A stretch of 64,000 nucleotides of DNA, from NCBI RefSeq assembly GCF_032163395.1, contig NZ_CP119968.1, forward strand, positions 3,870,001 to 3,934,000, given 5' to 3'. The notes beneath the pieces were generated by a model. The model ran no database searches. It saw only the letters and a list, made by a program, of their open reading frames with translations, and was not told the DNA's origin. The translations under genes and the position numbers were made by a program. Each line of letters starts with the position of its first letter. Position 1 is the first letter of the stretch. The stretch comes from Gloeocapsopsis dulcis. GTDB lineage: Bacteria > Cyanobacteriota > Cyanobacteriia > Cyanobacteriales > Chroococcidiopsidaceae. Shown in pieces: positions 25,382 through 35,114 of the stretch.

Positions 25382-28051
25382 ATGTCACCTCCGCCCCAAG
25401 AAATAATGAATATTACGTCATCAGTAGGATTGAGCGGGAAGAATCAAGCAAGTTCTCATGTAGGAATAATTCCCGATAATCAATCTCAGACAGAAACAGC
25501 ACAGCAACTACTCTGGCAATCCATAAGAACTGTTATTGGATTACAAAATCAGGCTCCGCCTTTGCAGCCAGTTTCGCACCGTAGTAGCCTGCCGCTGTCT
25601 TTTCCCCAAGAACGGCTATGGTTAATTGAGCATTTAAAATCTGGCAGTTCTGCTTACAACATTCCTTTTGCCTTTCGCATCACTGGTTCGCTAAAAGTGT
25701 CAGCCCTAGAAAAGAGCTTAAACGCGGTTATAAGATCTCACGAAATCTTGCGAACCAACTTTGCCTTAGTAGAGGGGAGGGCTGTTCAGGTTATTGTCCC
25801 TACTCTGAGCTTGAGCATACCAGTGGTGAATTTGCAGCAGTTACCTAAGCCAGAGCAGGAAATTCAGCTAATGAAGCAAGCCACGGCGGAAGCCAAGCAA
25901 CCCTTCAACCTGAGCTGCGGACCACTATTGAGAGCTGTTTTACTCCACCTGGATACAGACGAATATGTATTACTCCTGACTATCCACCATATTGTTTTTG
26001 ACGGCTGGTCTGAAGGCATATTATTTCGTCAGTTAGCCGCATTCTACAGGGCTTTTTCTACTAGTAAACCCGCACCACCTCTTGAACTATCAATTCAGTA
26101 CGCTGATTTTGCTGTCTGGCAGCGGCAGTGGCTGCAGGGTGAGTTCTTAGAAGTGCTTCTTTCTTACTGGAAGCGCCAGCTAGATGGCAAATCCCAGCTA
26201 CAACTACCCACTGATCGTCCTCGACTATTAGTTCCAACTCACCATAGCTCTTACCAAAAGCTATTACTACCCCAGGAATTGACGGCAGCACTTAAGGCAC
26301 TGAGCCGTCAGCACGGAGTTACACTGTTCACCACATTACTAGCAGCCTTCAAGCTACTAGTGCACTGCTATACGCAGCAGGATGACCTGTCAGTGTGTAG
26401 TCCAACTGCCAATCGCAATTGTAAAGAACTCAAGGAACTCATTGGTTACTTTGTAAATTTGTTGATTTTGCGGAGCGATCTGTCTGGCGATCCTAGTTTT
26501 TGTGAGTTACTAGGTCGGGTGCATCAGGTGGTAACTGGAGCTTATGCCTACCAGGATTTGCCAGTGCAGCAGCTGGTGAGTTGCGTTGATTCAGCCCAAA
26601 CATCACTATTTCAGGTAATGTTTGTTCTCCAGAATACTCCTAGGCAAAGTTTGGAACTGCCTGGCTTAGCTGTGAGTTCGCTGGATATTGACAGTGGTAC
26701 AGATGCTGATTTTGATTTGTTTTTGTCAATGGTGGAGGAATCAGGAACATTAAGTGGGGTATTAAAGTACAACACCGACCTGTTTGACAAGGCAACGATT
26801 ATCCAAATGCTGAAACACTTTCAGTCCTTATTGGAGAATATTGTTGCCAATCCAGGGCAATCCCTCTCATTGCTATTGCCGATAAGTGAGACTGAACGAC
26901 AGCAGTTGTTGGACAAACAAATGAATTGTCACGCAGTGCTAGACCCTAAGCGGTTAAGGACTGAGCAGGAAAGATCTTACATAGCACCTCGGAATTCCTT
27001 AGAATTCCAGTTAGTACAAATTTGGGAACAGGTATTAGGAATCAAACTTATTAGTGTGAACGATAATTTCTTTGAGCTGGGAGGAAGCTCGCTGGTAGCT
27101 CTGCAACTGTTCACTCAAATTGAGAAGGTGTTTGGCAAAAATCTACCTCTAACTACTCTACTACAATCACCGACGGTGGAGCAGCTGGCTGCTAGCTTTT
27201 TTAGCTTGGAAAAAGAGTCAGTATCTTGGTCCTCGCTAGTACCAATTCAATCTAGTGGTTCCAAACCGCCTTTCTTTTGCGTACATGGATTAAGGGGAGG
27301 GACTCTCGGCTTTAGGAATTTAGCAAATCATTTGGGTTCTGAGCAGCCTATTTATGGGCTAGAAGCACGTGGGCTAGATGGCAAACACGCTCCCTTTACT
27401 CAGGTTGAACAGATGGCAGCTTTCTACATCAAAGAGATTCGCCGCATCCAACCAAACGGACCTTACTTTCTGGGAGGTTATTCTTTTGGGGGAACAGTAG
27501 CCTTCGAGATGGCACAGCAGCTTTACAAGCAAGGGCAAAAAATTGCTTTACTGAGTTTGTTTGATACATACGGTCCAAGTTGTTTTAAGCAATTGTCATT
27601 GCTAGAGAAGCTTTCTCGTCACTGGCATAACCTTTTACGATTCAGGCATGCCTATGTCCGCACACTCGTAAAAAAGCGTGTCCTGCAGTTAAGCCAAAAG
27701 ATTGCCATCAAGTTTTACCAGAGTCTAGGTTATACCTTGTCTTACAAACTCCGAAAAGCAAATCTTGAAGCGATCCACAATCGAGTTCAAAGGAATTATG
27801 TACCTCAAGTCTATCCAGGTCGAGTTACCCTATTCCGCGCTATCAACCCACTTGGAAAAGATTTTTACTATGAGCCAGATCTACCTACACCTGATGACTG
27901 GTACAACCGAGATCCCGAACATGGCTGGGCTAAGCTGGCTGCTGGTGGATTAGAAATCCATGATGTTCCTGGCAATCATATGGCTATATTTACGGAACCC
28001 TACGTAGGAAGCCTAGCCGAAAAATTAAAAGCTTGCTTAGAGCAGGAGTAA
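25382..28051 (+). CDS. NRPS protein: condensation, carrier and thioesterase domains, no A domain
   Basis: An 889-residue protein. After a 60-residue leader, the condensation domain (65-500) has the catalytic HHIVFDG (202-208). The PCP (535-615) has FFELGGSSL, with the phosphopantetheine serine at S570. The type I thioesterase (630-889) has GYSFGG (S701), an Asp in LFDTYG and the His in PGNHMAIF. There is no adenylation domain, so its PCP must be loaded in trans or the protein joins two chains made elsewhere. With the aryl ligase and carrier upstream it could esterify or amidate a 4-hydroxybenzoyl group and release the product. C-domain type (acyl starter or LCL) cannot be settled by eye. Confidence 0.9.
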   Translation: MSPPPQEIMNITSSVGLSGKNQASSHVGIIPDNQSQTETAQQLLWQSIRTVIGLQNQAPPLQPVSHRSSLPLSFPQERLWLIEHLKSGSSAYNIPFAFRITGSLKVSALEKSLNAVIRSHEILRTNFALVEGRAVQVIVPTLSLSIPVVNLQQLPKPEQEIQLMKQATAEAKQPFNLSCGPLLRAVLLHLDTDEYVLLLTIHHIVFDGWSEGILFRQLAAFYRAFSTSKPAPPLELSIQYADFAVWQRQWLQGEFLEVLLSYWKRQLDGKSQLQLPTDRPRLLVPTHHSSYQKLLLPQELTAALKALSRQHGVTLFTTLLAAFKLLVHCYTQQDDLSVCSPTANRNCKELKELIGYFVNLLILRSDLSGDPSFCELLGRVHQVVTGAYAYQDLPVQQLVSCVDSAQTSLFQVMFVLQNTPRQSLELPGLAVSSLDIDSGTDADFDLFLSMVEESGTLSGVLKYNTDLFDKATIIQMLKHFQSLLENIVANPGQSLSLLLPISETERQQLLDKQMNCHAVLDPKRLRTEQERSYIAPRNSLEFQLVQIWEQVLGIKLISVNDNFFELGGSSLVALQLFTQIEKVFGKNLPLTTLLQSPTVEQLAASFFSLEKESVSWSSLVPIQSSGSKPPFFCVHGLRGGTLGFRNLANHLGSEQPIYGLEARGLDGKHAPFTQVEQMAAFYIKEIRRIQPNGPYFLGGYSFGGTVAFEMAQQLYKQGQKIALLSLFDTYGPSCFKQLSLLEKLSRHWHNLLRFRHAYVRTLVKKRVLQLSQKIAIKFYQSLGYTLSYKLRKANLEAIHNRVQRNYVPQVYPGRVTLFRAINPLGKDFYYEPDLPTPDDWYNRDPEHGWAKLAAGGLEIHDVPGNHMAIFTEPYVGSLAEKLKACLEQE

Positions 28052-28299
28052 TATTTTAGCTTCGTTACTCCATATTGGTAGCGCGGCATCAACGGCAGAG
28101 CATCGGTTTATTTATAACGGCAACGCAAAAGTACAGGCGTTATTACCTAAAGGTTTAGACATGAGTCACATTCGTTTTGTAGCATCTGGGCAGTGTACTA
28201 ACAAAAGCATATTTATCCTGCCCTCACACTATTAGTTAGGTAATGCATCTGTAACAAACTTCTAGGCAAATACTGAGGATGATTTGGTGAGTAGGAATT

Positions 28300-29118
28300 A
28301 TGCAAACTGGTAGTAAAGATCAAGTAGATGGGCTGTTAGCTTTATTGAGCCGTTATCAACTGATGCCGCAATTAGTGCGCCACCTGATGATTGACCAAGC
28401 GATCGCAGATATACCTTGCACGCAGGAGGAACACCTTGCTGCGATTGAAGCGTTTGAAGCCCAACAGCAAATTACGTCAACAACACGGGAAGCATGCCTC
28501 AAGCAACAAGGCATGAGCTTAGCGCAAATGCATGAGCTAGCAGTGCGACCTGTATTACTAGAAAAGCATAAAACAACCGTTTGGGGACCCAAGGTTGATA
28601 ATTATTTCTTAACCCGCAAAGCACATCTAGATCAGGTAGTATATTCTCTGATCCGGACTAAAGATATGGGGGTAGCCCAAGAAATTTACTTTCGGATCTT
28701 AGAAGGAGAACAATCGTTTGCCAAGTTAGCCCGCGAACACTCGCAAGGTGCAGAAGCTAAAACAAGCGGGTTGTTAGGACCAGTGCCATTGTCACAACCG
28801 CATCCTGCAATTAGTAAACTGTTGTCTGTCAGCCAACCAGGGCAACTTTGGGCACCGCGACCTTTAGCTGAATGGGTGGTAATTATTCGTCTGGAGAAGT
28901 TAATGCCCGCACGACTTGATAAATCAATGCGCCGTCGCTTGCAAGATGAGTTGTTTGAAACTTGGCTTGCTCAAAAAATACAGCAAGTTGAGCTGACGCA
29001 ATTCGTTAGAGCAAGTTTACGCGATTGTGCACAGCGCAGCGCTGGAGGCGATCGCAACTCAATAGACTTTTTATGTAAATCAAATTCCCCAAGCCCACAG
29101 GCTGAAGTTTGGGGCTAG
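28300..29118 (+). CDS. Parvulin-like peptidyl-prolyl isomerase
   Basis: A 272-residue protein with a helical N-terminal region of about 105 residues and a parvulin-type domain (about 115-210: VVYSLIRTKDMGVAQEIYFR, SFAKLAREHSQG, GLLGPVPLSQ). PrsA/SurA-like enzymes speed prolyl isomerisation and assist folding of exported proteins. No signal peptide is visible, so it would act in the cytosol. In cyanobacteria such genes often precede HlyB-type transporters, as here (193 bases upstream of the ABC exporter). It probably prepares the cargo of that exporter. The ATG follows AGTAGGAATT. Confidence 0.8.
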   Translation: MQTGSKDQVDGLLALLSRYQLMPQLVRHLMIDQAIADIPCTQEEHLAAIEAFEAQQQITSTTREACLKQQGMSLAQMHELAVRPVLLEKHKTTVWGPKVDNYFLTRKAHLDQVVYSLIRTKDMGVAQEIYFRILEGEQSFAKLAREHSQGAEAKTSGLLGPVPLSQPHPAISKLLSVSQPGQLWAPRPLAEWVVIIRLEKLMPARLDKSMRRRLQDELFETWLAQKIQQVELTQFVRASLRDCAQRSAGGDRNSIDFLCKSNSPSPQAEVWG

Positions 29119-29310
29119 ACAGGCGAAGTGTGACAACACACTACTTCATAATTAAGTTGCCGCAATTAGTTATGACTTTAGTCACTAAGCAATTTATGCA
29201 GAAAGTCTAATATTTTTTAAAACTACAAAATTTCCATTTAATTGGAAATTGTATAGACAACAGGTGTAGATACTAAATTAAATCAACTTTAAGCATTTAG
29301 TAAGTAGTAT

Positions 29311-32283
29311 ATGACTCAAAGCATACCTTTAACCCCAATTCAAGATTTTTTGGCACAAACTTTCCCGTTTGACCAACTATCAACAGAAGCAACAGAAGCG
29401 CTCACTGCCAAATGCCAACTGATGCGCTATCGCGTCGGGCAATCAATTTTTGTTAGAGAAAAAATGCCTGCACACATAGCCATACTTTATCAAGGACAGG
29501 CGCGGTTGTTAGGTTATGACCAGCGGACACGTACCCCTGTAAGTTTGGAATTGCTAGGTTCAGGGAGAATTCTTGGAGCAAGTTCCTTAGTGCGAGGAAT
29601 CCCGTGCGAAACGGCGATCGCCTCTAGCGAGGTGATTTGTATTACGATAGCATCTCAAGATTTCTTAGACTTGCTCAATTCTGAACCATCGCTAGAACAA
29701 GCTTTTCTACATAGTAGTAGCCTAAGCGAAGTTTTTGAGTTACTCAGTGTAGAACTTCAACGTAGTGCCAACGAAACTCCCAAACTAAAAGAGTTAGCAA
29801 CTGCAGCTTGGCAAGATGCCATTGTCCGCAACATTCCTAAAGGAAAACTCGATCTAGCACAACTTGATTCGCAGCGCATATGGCTAGTCAGTAGTGGTTC
29901 AATTTCCGACTTTCCCGTCGGCAGCCGTTTACCTGTTGATGGTTCCTCTCGAATTATTCGTGTTGAGAAAGCACGTTTATTAGGACTCCATATCCGCGAG
30001 CAAATCAACATTCCAGTTGATGCAATTCCGCCTAGTGCTACCCATGAAGTTACTAATTTTAGTATACCTCCTGTAGAAATTCCTTATGCGCCCGAACACC
30101 CACCCGAAGCACCACCTGATCCTTACGCCGCCAAACCGAAATATCCCATAGTACGCGGTCGAGGGACAATTGAAGCCCCACTAGCGTGCTTTCAGATGTT
30201 GAGTCAGTACTTAGGACTTGCATTTCGCAAAGATTTAATTCGCAAAGTTTTAGAAAATCAATTCAAAAGCGCAGGAAATATTTCGCTCCAAGCGTGTGGG
30301 GCGATCACGGAAATGATGGGTTTACGCGCCCAGTTGGTGCAAGTTGCTGCAACAGCGATCAATCGCCTCAAAGCTCCTGCACTGATTCGCTACGCCGATA
30401 GTTTTGCTGTTATTTATAGCATTACTGAAAAAGAATTGGTTATCGCAATTCCTGAAAGTGGAATTTTGCGAAAAAGTCCTCAAGGTTTTGCGGAAATTTG
30501 GGGAAAAGAAGGTCAGGTACTGCTACTTCAAGCCCCTAGTCATCAAGTTAAAGAAAAGTTTAGCTTACGCTGGTTTCTACCATCAATTTCTCGCTATCGC
30601 AAAGTTTTAACTGAAGTTTTAATTGCTTCACTTTTCGTCCAGCTTTTTGGCTTAGCAAATCCACTGATCACTCAAGTTATTATTGATAAAGTTTTAGTTC
30701 AACGCAGCATTGATACTTTAGATGTTTTAGGAATATTTTTGCTCGGGGTTGCGGTATTTGAGGCATTATTAACCAGCGTTAGAACTTACTTATTTGTTGA
30801 TACAACAAACCGTATTGATCTCAGCTTGGGTTCCGAAGTCATCGATCACCTACTACGTCTACCACTCAAATACTTTGATCGCCGCCGAATTGGAGAACTT
30901 GCAGGACGAATTAACGAACTTGAAAATATTCGGCAATTTTTAACAGGTACAGCATTAACAGTTGTATTAGATGCGGTATTTTCGGTAATTTATGTTGCTG
31001 TCATGCTGTTTTATAGCTGGCTGCTTACTCTCGTTACTTTAGTCACAATACCGTTATTTGCCCTACTAACAATTTTTGTGTCGCCAATTGTTCGACGACA
31101 ACTTCACAAAAAAGCTGAGAAATATGCTGATACACAGTCTTATTTAGTTGAAGTGTTGTCAGGGATTCAAACAGTAAAAGCGCAAAACATTGAATTAAAA
31201 TCGCGTTGGCAGTGGCAAGAACGCTATGCAAAATATATTAGTGCAGGTTTTAATAATGTTCTGACCTTTAGTACCGCAAGTTCAATCAGCGGCTTTTTGA
31301 ATAAATTTACAGGCTTACTTTTATTGTGGGTAGGCGCACACCTTGTTCTCGCAAATCAACTGACATTAGGACAATTAATCGCATTTCGGATTATTGCAGG
31401 TTACGTTACAAGCCCTTTATTAAGACTGATTCAACTCTGGCAAAACTTCCAAGAAACCGCATTGTCCATTGAACGACTCAGTGATGTTTTAGACGCACCA
31501 CAAGAAGTTGATGAAACCAATCGGAATAATATTCCTATGCCTGAGATTAAAGGCGATGTACATTACGATGAATTATCGTTCGGATTTAATAGTAACGGTC
31601 CGCTGCAATTAATTAATGTCAATCTAGAAATTTCTGCAGGTTCTTTTGTAGGAGTTGTTGGACAAAGCGGTTCGGGTAAAAGTACTTTAGCTAAGTTATT
31701 ACAGCGGTTATATGAACCGACTTCCGGTAGAATTCAGATTGACCGCTACGACATTAGTAAAGTTGAACTTTATTCGCTGCGTCGGCAAATTGGAGTAGTT
31801 TTACAAGATACCTTGCTATTTAATGGCACAGTTCAGGAAAACATTGCCTTAACAAATCCTGAAGCAAGTTCTGATGAAGTTATTGCTGCTGCTAAAATTG
31901 CAGTGGCTCATGATTTTATTATGTCTTTACCACAAGGATATAACACCATCGTTGGCGAACGAGGTTCTTCACTATCCGGCGGACAACGACAAAGAATCGC
32001 GATCGCCCGTACGGTTCTGCAAAATCCAAAACTCCTGATCTTAGACGAAGCAACGAGTGCTCTAGACTACAATTCTGAGCGTCAAGTATGCAACAACTTA
32101 AGCGAAGCATTTCAAGGTAAAACGGTTTTCTTTATTACGCACCGCCTTTCTACGGTGAGAAACGCAGATACAATCGTCGTGATGGATCAAGGTTCGATTG
32201 TTGAGCAAGGAACCCATCAAGAATTAATGGCACTTAAAGGACGGTACTACTGTCTTTATCAACAACAGGAGTCGCAGCTATGA
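29311..32283 (+). CDS. Type I secretion ABC exporter with cyclic-nucleotide-binding-like and degenerate C39 domains
   Basis: A 990-residue ABC exporter. Residues 10-150 are a cyclic-nucleotide-binding-like domain. Residues 290-410 are a C39 peptidase-like domain in which the Cys is present (APLACFQML) but the usual GHFVV histidine is replaced (DSFAVIY) and the DP aspartate is lost (AIPESG), so it should bind but not cleave cargo, as in HlyB. Six membrane helices follow (430-700). The nucleotide-binding domain has GQSGSGKST, LSGGQRQR and LLILDEATSAL. The architecture resembles HetC and related cyanobacterial exporters. The stop overlaps the HlyD start by 4 bases (ATGA). The SBBP protein, the RTX fragment at the window end, or a metabolite are possible cargoes. 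Confidence 0.9.
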   Translation: MTQSIPLTPIQDFLAQTFPFDQLSTEATEALTAKCQLMRYRVGQSIFVREKMPAHIAILYQGQARLLGYDQRTRTPVSLELLGSGRILGASSLVRGIPCETAIASSEVICITIASQDFLDLLNSEPSLEQAFLHSSSLSEVFELLSVELQRSANETPKLKELATAAWQDAIVRNIPKGKLDLAQLDSQRIWLVSSGSISDFPVGSRLPVDGSSRIIRVEKARLLGLHIREQINIPVDAIPPSATHEVTNFSIPPVEIPYAPEHPPEAPPDPYAAKPKYPIVRGRGTIEAPLACFQMLSQYLGLAFRKDLIRKVLENQFKSAGNISLQACGAITEMMGLRAQLVQVAATAINRLKAPALIRYADSFAVIYSITEKELVIAIPESGILRKSPQGFAEIWGKEGQVLLLQAPSHQVKEKFSLRWFLPSISRYRKVLTEVLIASLFVQLFGLANPLITQVIIDKVLVQRSIDTLDVLGIFLLGVAVFEALLTSVRTYLFVDTTNRIDLSLGSEVIDHLLRLPLKYFDRRRIGELAGRINELENIRQFLTGTALTVVLDAVFSVIYVAVMLFYSWLLTLVTLVTIPLFALLTIFVSPIVRRQLHKKAEKYADTQSYLVEVLSGIQTVKAQNIELKSRWQWQERYAKYISAGFNNVLTFSTASSISGFLNKFTGLLLLWVGAHLVLANQLTLGQLIAFRIIAGYVTSPLLRLIQLWQNFQETALSIERLSDVLDAPQEVDETNRNNIPMPEIKGDVHYDELSFGFNSNGPLQLINVNLEISAGSFVGVVGQSGSGKSTLAKLLQRLYEPTSGRIQIDRYDISKVELYSLRRQIGVVLQDTLLFNGTVQENIALTNPEASSDEVIAAAKIAVAHDFIMSLPQGYNTIVGERGSSLSGGQRQRIAIARTVLQNPKLLILDEATSALDYNSERQVCNNLSEAFQGKTVFFITHRLSTVRNADTIVVMDQGSIVEQGTHQELMALKGRYYCLYQQQESQL

Positions 32284-33710
32284 GATCAGAATCTATCGAA
32301 CAACCCGTTATTCTAGAGCAACCCGCAATTTGGTCAAGAGTTGTCGTGTGGTTACTCGTTTCGGTGACGACTTCGGCATTTATTTGGGCATCACTTGCCA
32401 AAATAGAACAAGCAGTACCAGCAACCGGAAAACTCGAACCGCAAGGCTCAACAAAAGAAATTAAAGCGCCCACTGGCGGTGTTGTCCGTGAAATTTATGT
32501 CAATGATGGGCAATTAGTTAAAAAAGGAGAATTGTTAGTTAGATTTGATCCTACTGCCCCACAAGCAGATGTGCGATCGCTCGTTCAATTAAAAGCTTCC
32601 TTATTACGAGAAAATCAATTCTATACAACAGCAGGTAATAACTTAGATGCTTCATCAGACTTATCTGAATTAACTCGGTTACGTACAGCTTTAGTTGCAG
32701 AAAACGACTTTTTAAAAGCACAAGTTAATGGACTCAATCCTAACAAGCCCATTGCAGGTGAATTTGATGCAAATCAACAACAATTGCTCACAAGTGCGCG
32801 AGCAGAATATCGCTCACGCGTAGCAGATGCCCATCTCCGCATCCAAGAACTAGAAAAACAACTCGGTCAAACGCGATCGCAGTTAGAAACTGCTAAAAAA
32901 GTCACTGCAATCAACCAAGGAATACTTGACAAAATTACACTTGTTGCCCAACAAGGTGGATTATCACAAGTACAATATCAACGGCAACAGCAAGAAGTTT
33001 TAACACGCCAATCCGAAGTAGATCGCTTAGATGGCGAACAACAACGACTATCAATTCAAATTGCTCAAGCAAAAGAACAGTTACAAAACACAGTTGCTCT
33101 CACAGCAAAAGATGTTTTAACTAAAATTGCAGATAATCAGAAAAAAGTTGCTGAGATTGATACTCAACTTGGGCGAAATAGAATAGAAAACGAGAAGAAA
33201 ATTGCTGAGATTGATGGAGAATTAAGTAAAGCTAACCTTAATTTACAATATCAAGAATTACGTTCTCCTGTTGATGGAATTATCTTTGATTTACAAGCTA
33301 AATCGCAAGGTTTTGTAGCTAATTCTGCTGAACCAATACTGAAGATTGTTCCCAACGAAAATTTAGTCGCTTCGGTATATCTAACAAATAAAGATATTGG
33401 TTTTGTGTATCCAGGTATGGAAACTGATGTCAAAATCGAATCTTTCCCAGAGTCCGAATTTGGTAGCATTAAAGGCAAACTAGTCTGGGTTGGTTCAGAT
33501 GCTTTACCGCCAACGCAAGAACGCCCTTATTACGCTTTTCCTGCAAAAATTCAACTCGAACGCCAAGCTTTAACTGTTAATGGTAGAGAAGTAGCATTAC
33601 AATCTGGTATGGGTGTAAATAGCAGTATAAAAGTGCGTAAAAGAACAGTTTTAAGTATGTTTATGAATATGTTTGATAAGAAGATTAAGAGTTTAGAAAC
33701 GGTTAGATAA
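32280..33710 (+). CDS. HlyD-family membrane fusion (adaptor) protein
   Basis: A 476-residue protein with one N-terminal membrane helix (about 16-38), a biotinyl-lipoyl-like half (TGGVVREIYVNDGQLVKKGE), a long coiled coil (about 140-310, rich in Glu/Gln/Lys) and the second half of the lipoyl and beta-barrel domains (LRSPVDGIIFDLQ, PGMETDVKIESFP). HlyD proteins link an inner-membrane ABC exporter to an outer-membrane TolC-like channel. It is translationally coupled to the exporter. No TolC homologue is in the window. Confidence 0.92.
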   Translation: MRSESIEQPVILEQPAIWSRVVVWLLVSVTTSAFIWASLAKIEQAVPATGKLEPQGSTKEIKAPTGGVVREIYVNDGQLVKKGELLVRFDPTAPQADVRSLVQLKASLLRENQFYTTAGNNLDASSDLSELTRLRTALVAENDFLKAQVNGLNPNKPIAGEFDANQQQLLTSARAEYRSRVADAHLRIQELEKQLGQTRSQLETAKKVTAINQGILDKITLVAQQGGLSQVQYQRQQQEVLTRQSEVDRLDGEQQRLSIQIAQAKEQLQNTVALTAKDVLTKIADNQKKVAEIDTQLGRNRIENEKKIAEIDGELSKANLNLQYQELRSPVDGIIFDLQAKSQGFVANSAEPILKIVPNENLVASVYLTNKDIGFVYPGMETDVKIESFPESEFGSIKGKLVWVGSDALPPTQERPYYAFPAKIQLERQALTVNGREVALQSGMGVNSSIKVRKRTVLSMFMNMFDKKIKSLETVR

Positions 33711-33750
33711 AAAATTGGCAGAGCAATTAGCTGTTAGCTAAATTATTTAA

Positions 33751-34953
33751 ATGCGAATTCTATTTCTTCATACAAACTTTCCTGCGCAATATCGCCATGT
33801 TGCGCAGGTGCTTGCTAGCAAGCCAAATAACCAAGTTGTTTTTGGCACTAAAAATCAAGACGTTACACTACCAGGTGTTTACAAAGCTATTTTTGAGCCG
33901 AGTCGGAACCCACATCCATCAACACATCATTATGTTAGACCCCTAGAAAGTGCAGTATTGCACGGACAAGCTGTATATAAGATAGCTGAACAATTAAAAG
34001 CACAAAAATTTATTCCTGATGTTATTTGTGGACATTCAGGTTGGGGTCCGACATTATTTGTTAAAGATGCATTTCCGAATACACCACTGATTTGTTATTT
34101 TGAATGGTTTTATCACGCACGTGGATCGGATGCAGATTTTGATCCTACAGATCCTTTAAACGTTGATGACATAGCGCGGATTCGGATTAAGAATGCACCG
34201 ATTTTAATTGATTTGTACAGTTGCGATCGCGGTTTATCTCCTACATATTGGCAACGCGCCCAGTTTCCTCCAGAATTTCATAGCAAGATTTCTGTGCTGC
34301 ATGATGGAGTCGATACTGAATACTTTAAGCCGTCAGGCGCAAAGCTAGTTTTACCGAATTTAGATTTATCGGGAGTTGATGAACTCGTAACGTATGTTGC
34401 GCGCGGGATGGAACCGTATCGAGGTTTCCCGCAGTTTATTGAAGCGATCGCCTATATTCAAGAACGCCGCCCCAATTGTCATGTTGTTATCGTAGGTTCT
34501 GAGCGCGTTTGCTACGGTAAATCTTTACCCGATGGCACGTCTTACAAAGAGTTTATGCTTAAAAAAGTCTCCCTCGATTTATCGCGGGTGCATTTTACTG
34601 GCTCGTTACCCTACAATCAGTATCTTCAAGTTATTCAAGCTTCCTCGGTTCATGTTTATTTAACTCGACCGTTTGTTTTATCTTGGTCAATGATTGAGGC
34701 GATGTCTACGGGGTGCTTGGTAGTGGGTTCTAATACTGCACCTGTGGCGGAAGTGATTCAAGATGGTGAAAATGGGTTGCTTGTTGATTTCTTTGCGCCA
34801 CAGCAAATTGCAGATCGCGTTGATGAAGTGTTGGATCATCCTACACGCATGGCAGAACTTCGTGCTAAGGCAAGGGAAACGGTGTTAGAACGTTATGCTT
34901 TGGCAGATTTGTTGCCGAAACATCTTGAAATGATTGAAAGTGTTGCTGGATAG
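33751..34953 (+). CDS. GT4-family glycosyltransferase
   Basis: A 400-residue GT-B protein beginning MRILFLHTNFPAQYRHVAQ, with VLHDGVDTEYFKP in the linker, YVARGMEPYRGFPQFIEA in the donor domain and the acidic pocket LSWSMIEAMSTGCLVVGSNTAPV. It is unrelated in close sequence to the tandem GT4 pair at 2117-4858. It lies 40 bases after the HlyD gene on the same strand, so it is likely co-transcribed with the exporter. It may glycosylate the exported product or a surface glycan. Base composition here is less AT-rich than in the biosynthetic block before it. Confidence 0.85.
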   Translation: MRILFLHTNFPAQYRHVAQVLASKPNNQVVFGTKNQDVTLPGVYKAIFEPSRNPHPSTHHYVRPLESAVLHGQAVYKIAEQLKAQKFIPDVICGHSGWGPTLFVKDAFPNTPLICYFEWFYHARGSDADFDPTDPLNVDDIARIRIKNAPILIDLYSCDRGLSPTYWQRAQFPPEFHSKISVLHDGVDTEYFKPSGAKLVLPNLDLSGVDELVTYVARGMEPYRGFPQFIEAIAYIQERRPNCHVVIVGSERVCYGKSLPDGTSYKEFMLKKVSLDLSRVHFTGSLPYNQYLQVIQASSVHVYLTRPFVLSWSMIEAMSTGCLVVGSNTAPVAEVIQDGENGLLVDFFAPQQIADRVDEVLDHPTRMAELRAKARETVLERYALADLLPKHLEMIESVAG

Positions 34954-35114
34954 TATTTCATGAGTTTGACGAACCACTCCAGACACAAAGATTTAGGGGA
35001 ATTCTGTAATTAGGGGTGGAGAGTTTGTAGAGATCTGAACCAAGCAAGTGCGTTATGGGAAGATGCGTTTTCCTGGGCTTGCTGTTGGGGGATAGTCTTT
35101 ACAGGAGTTACCAA

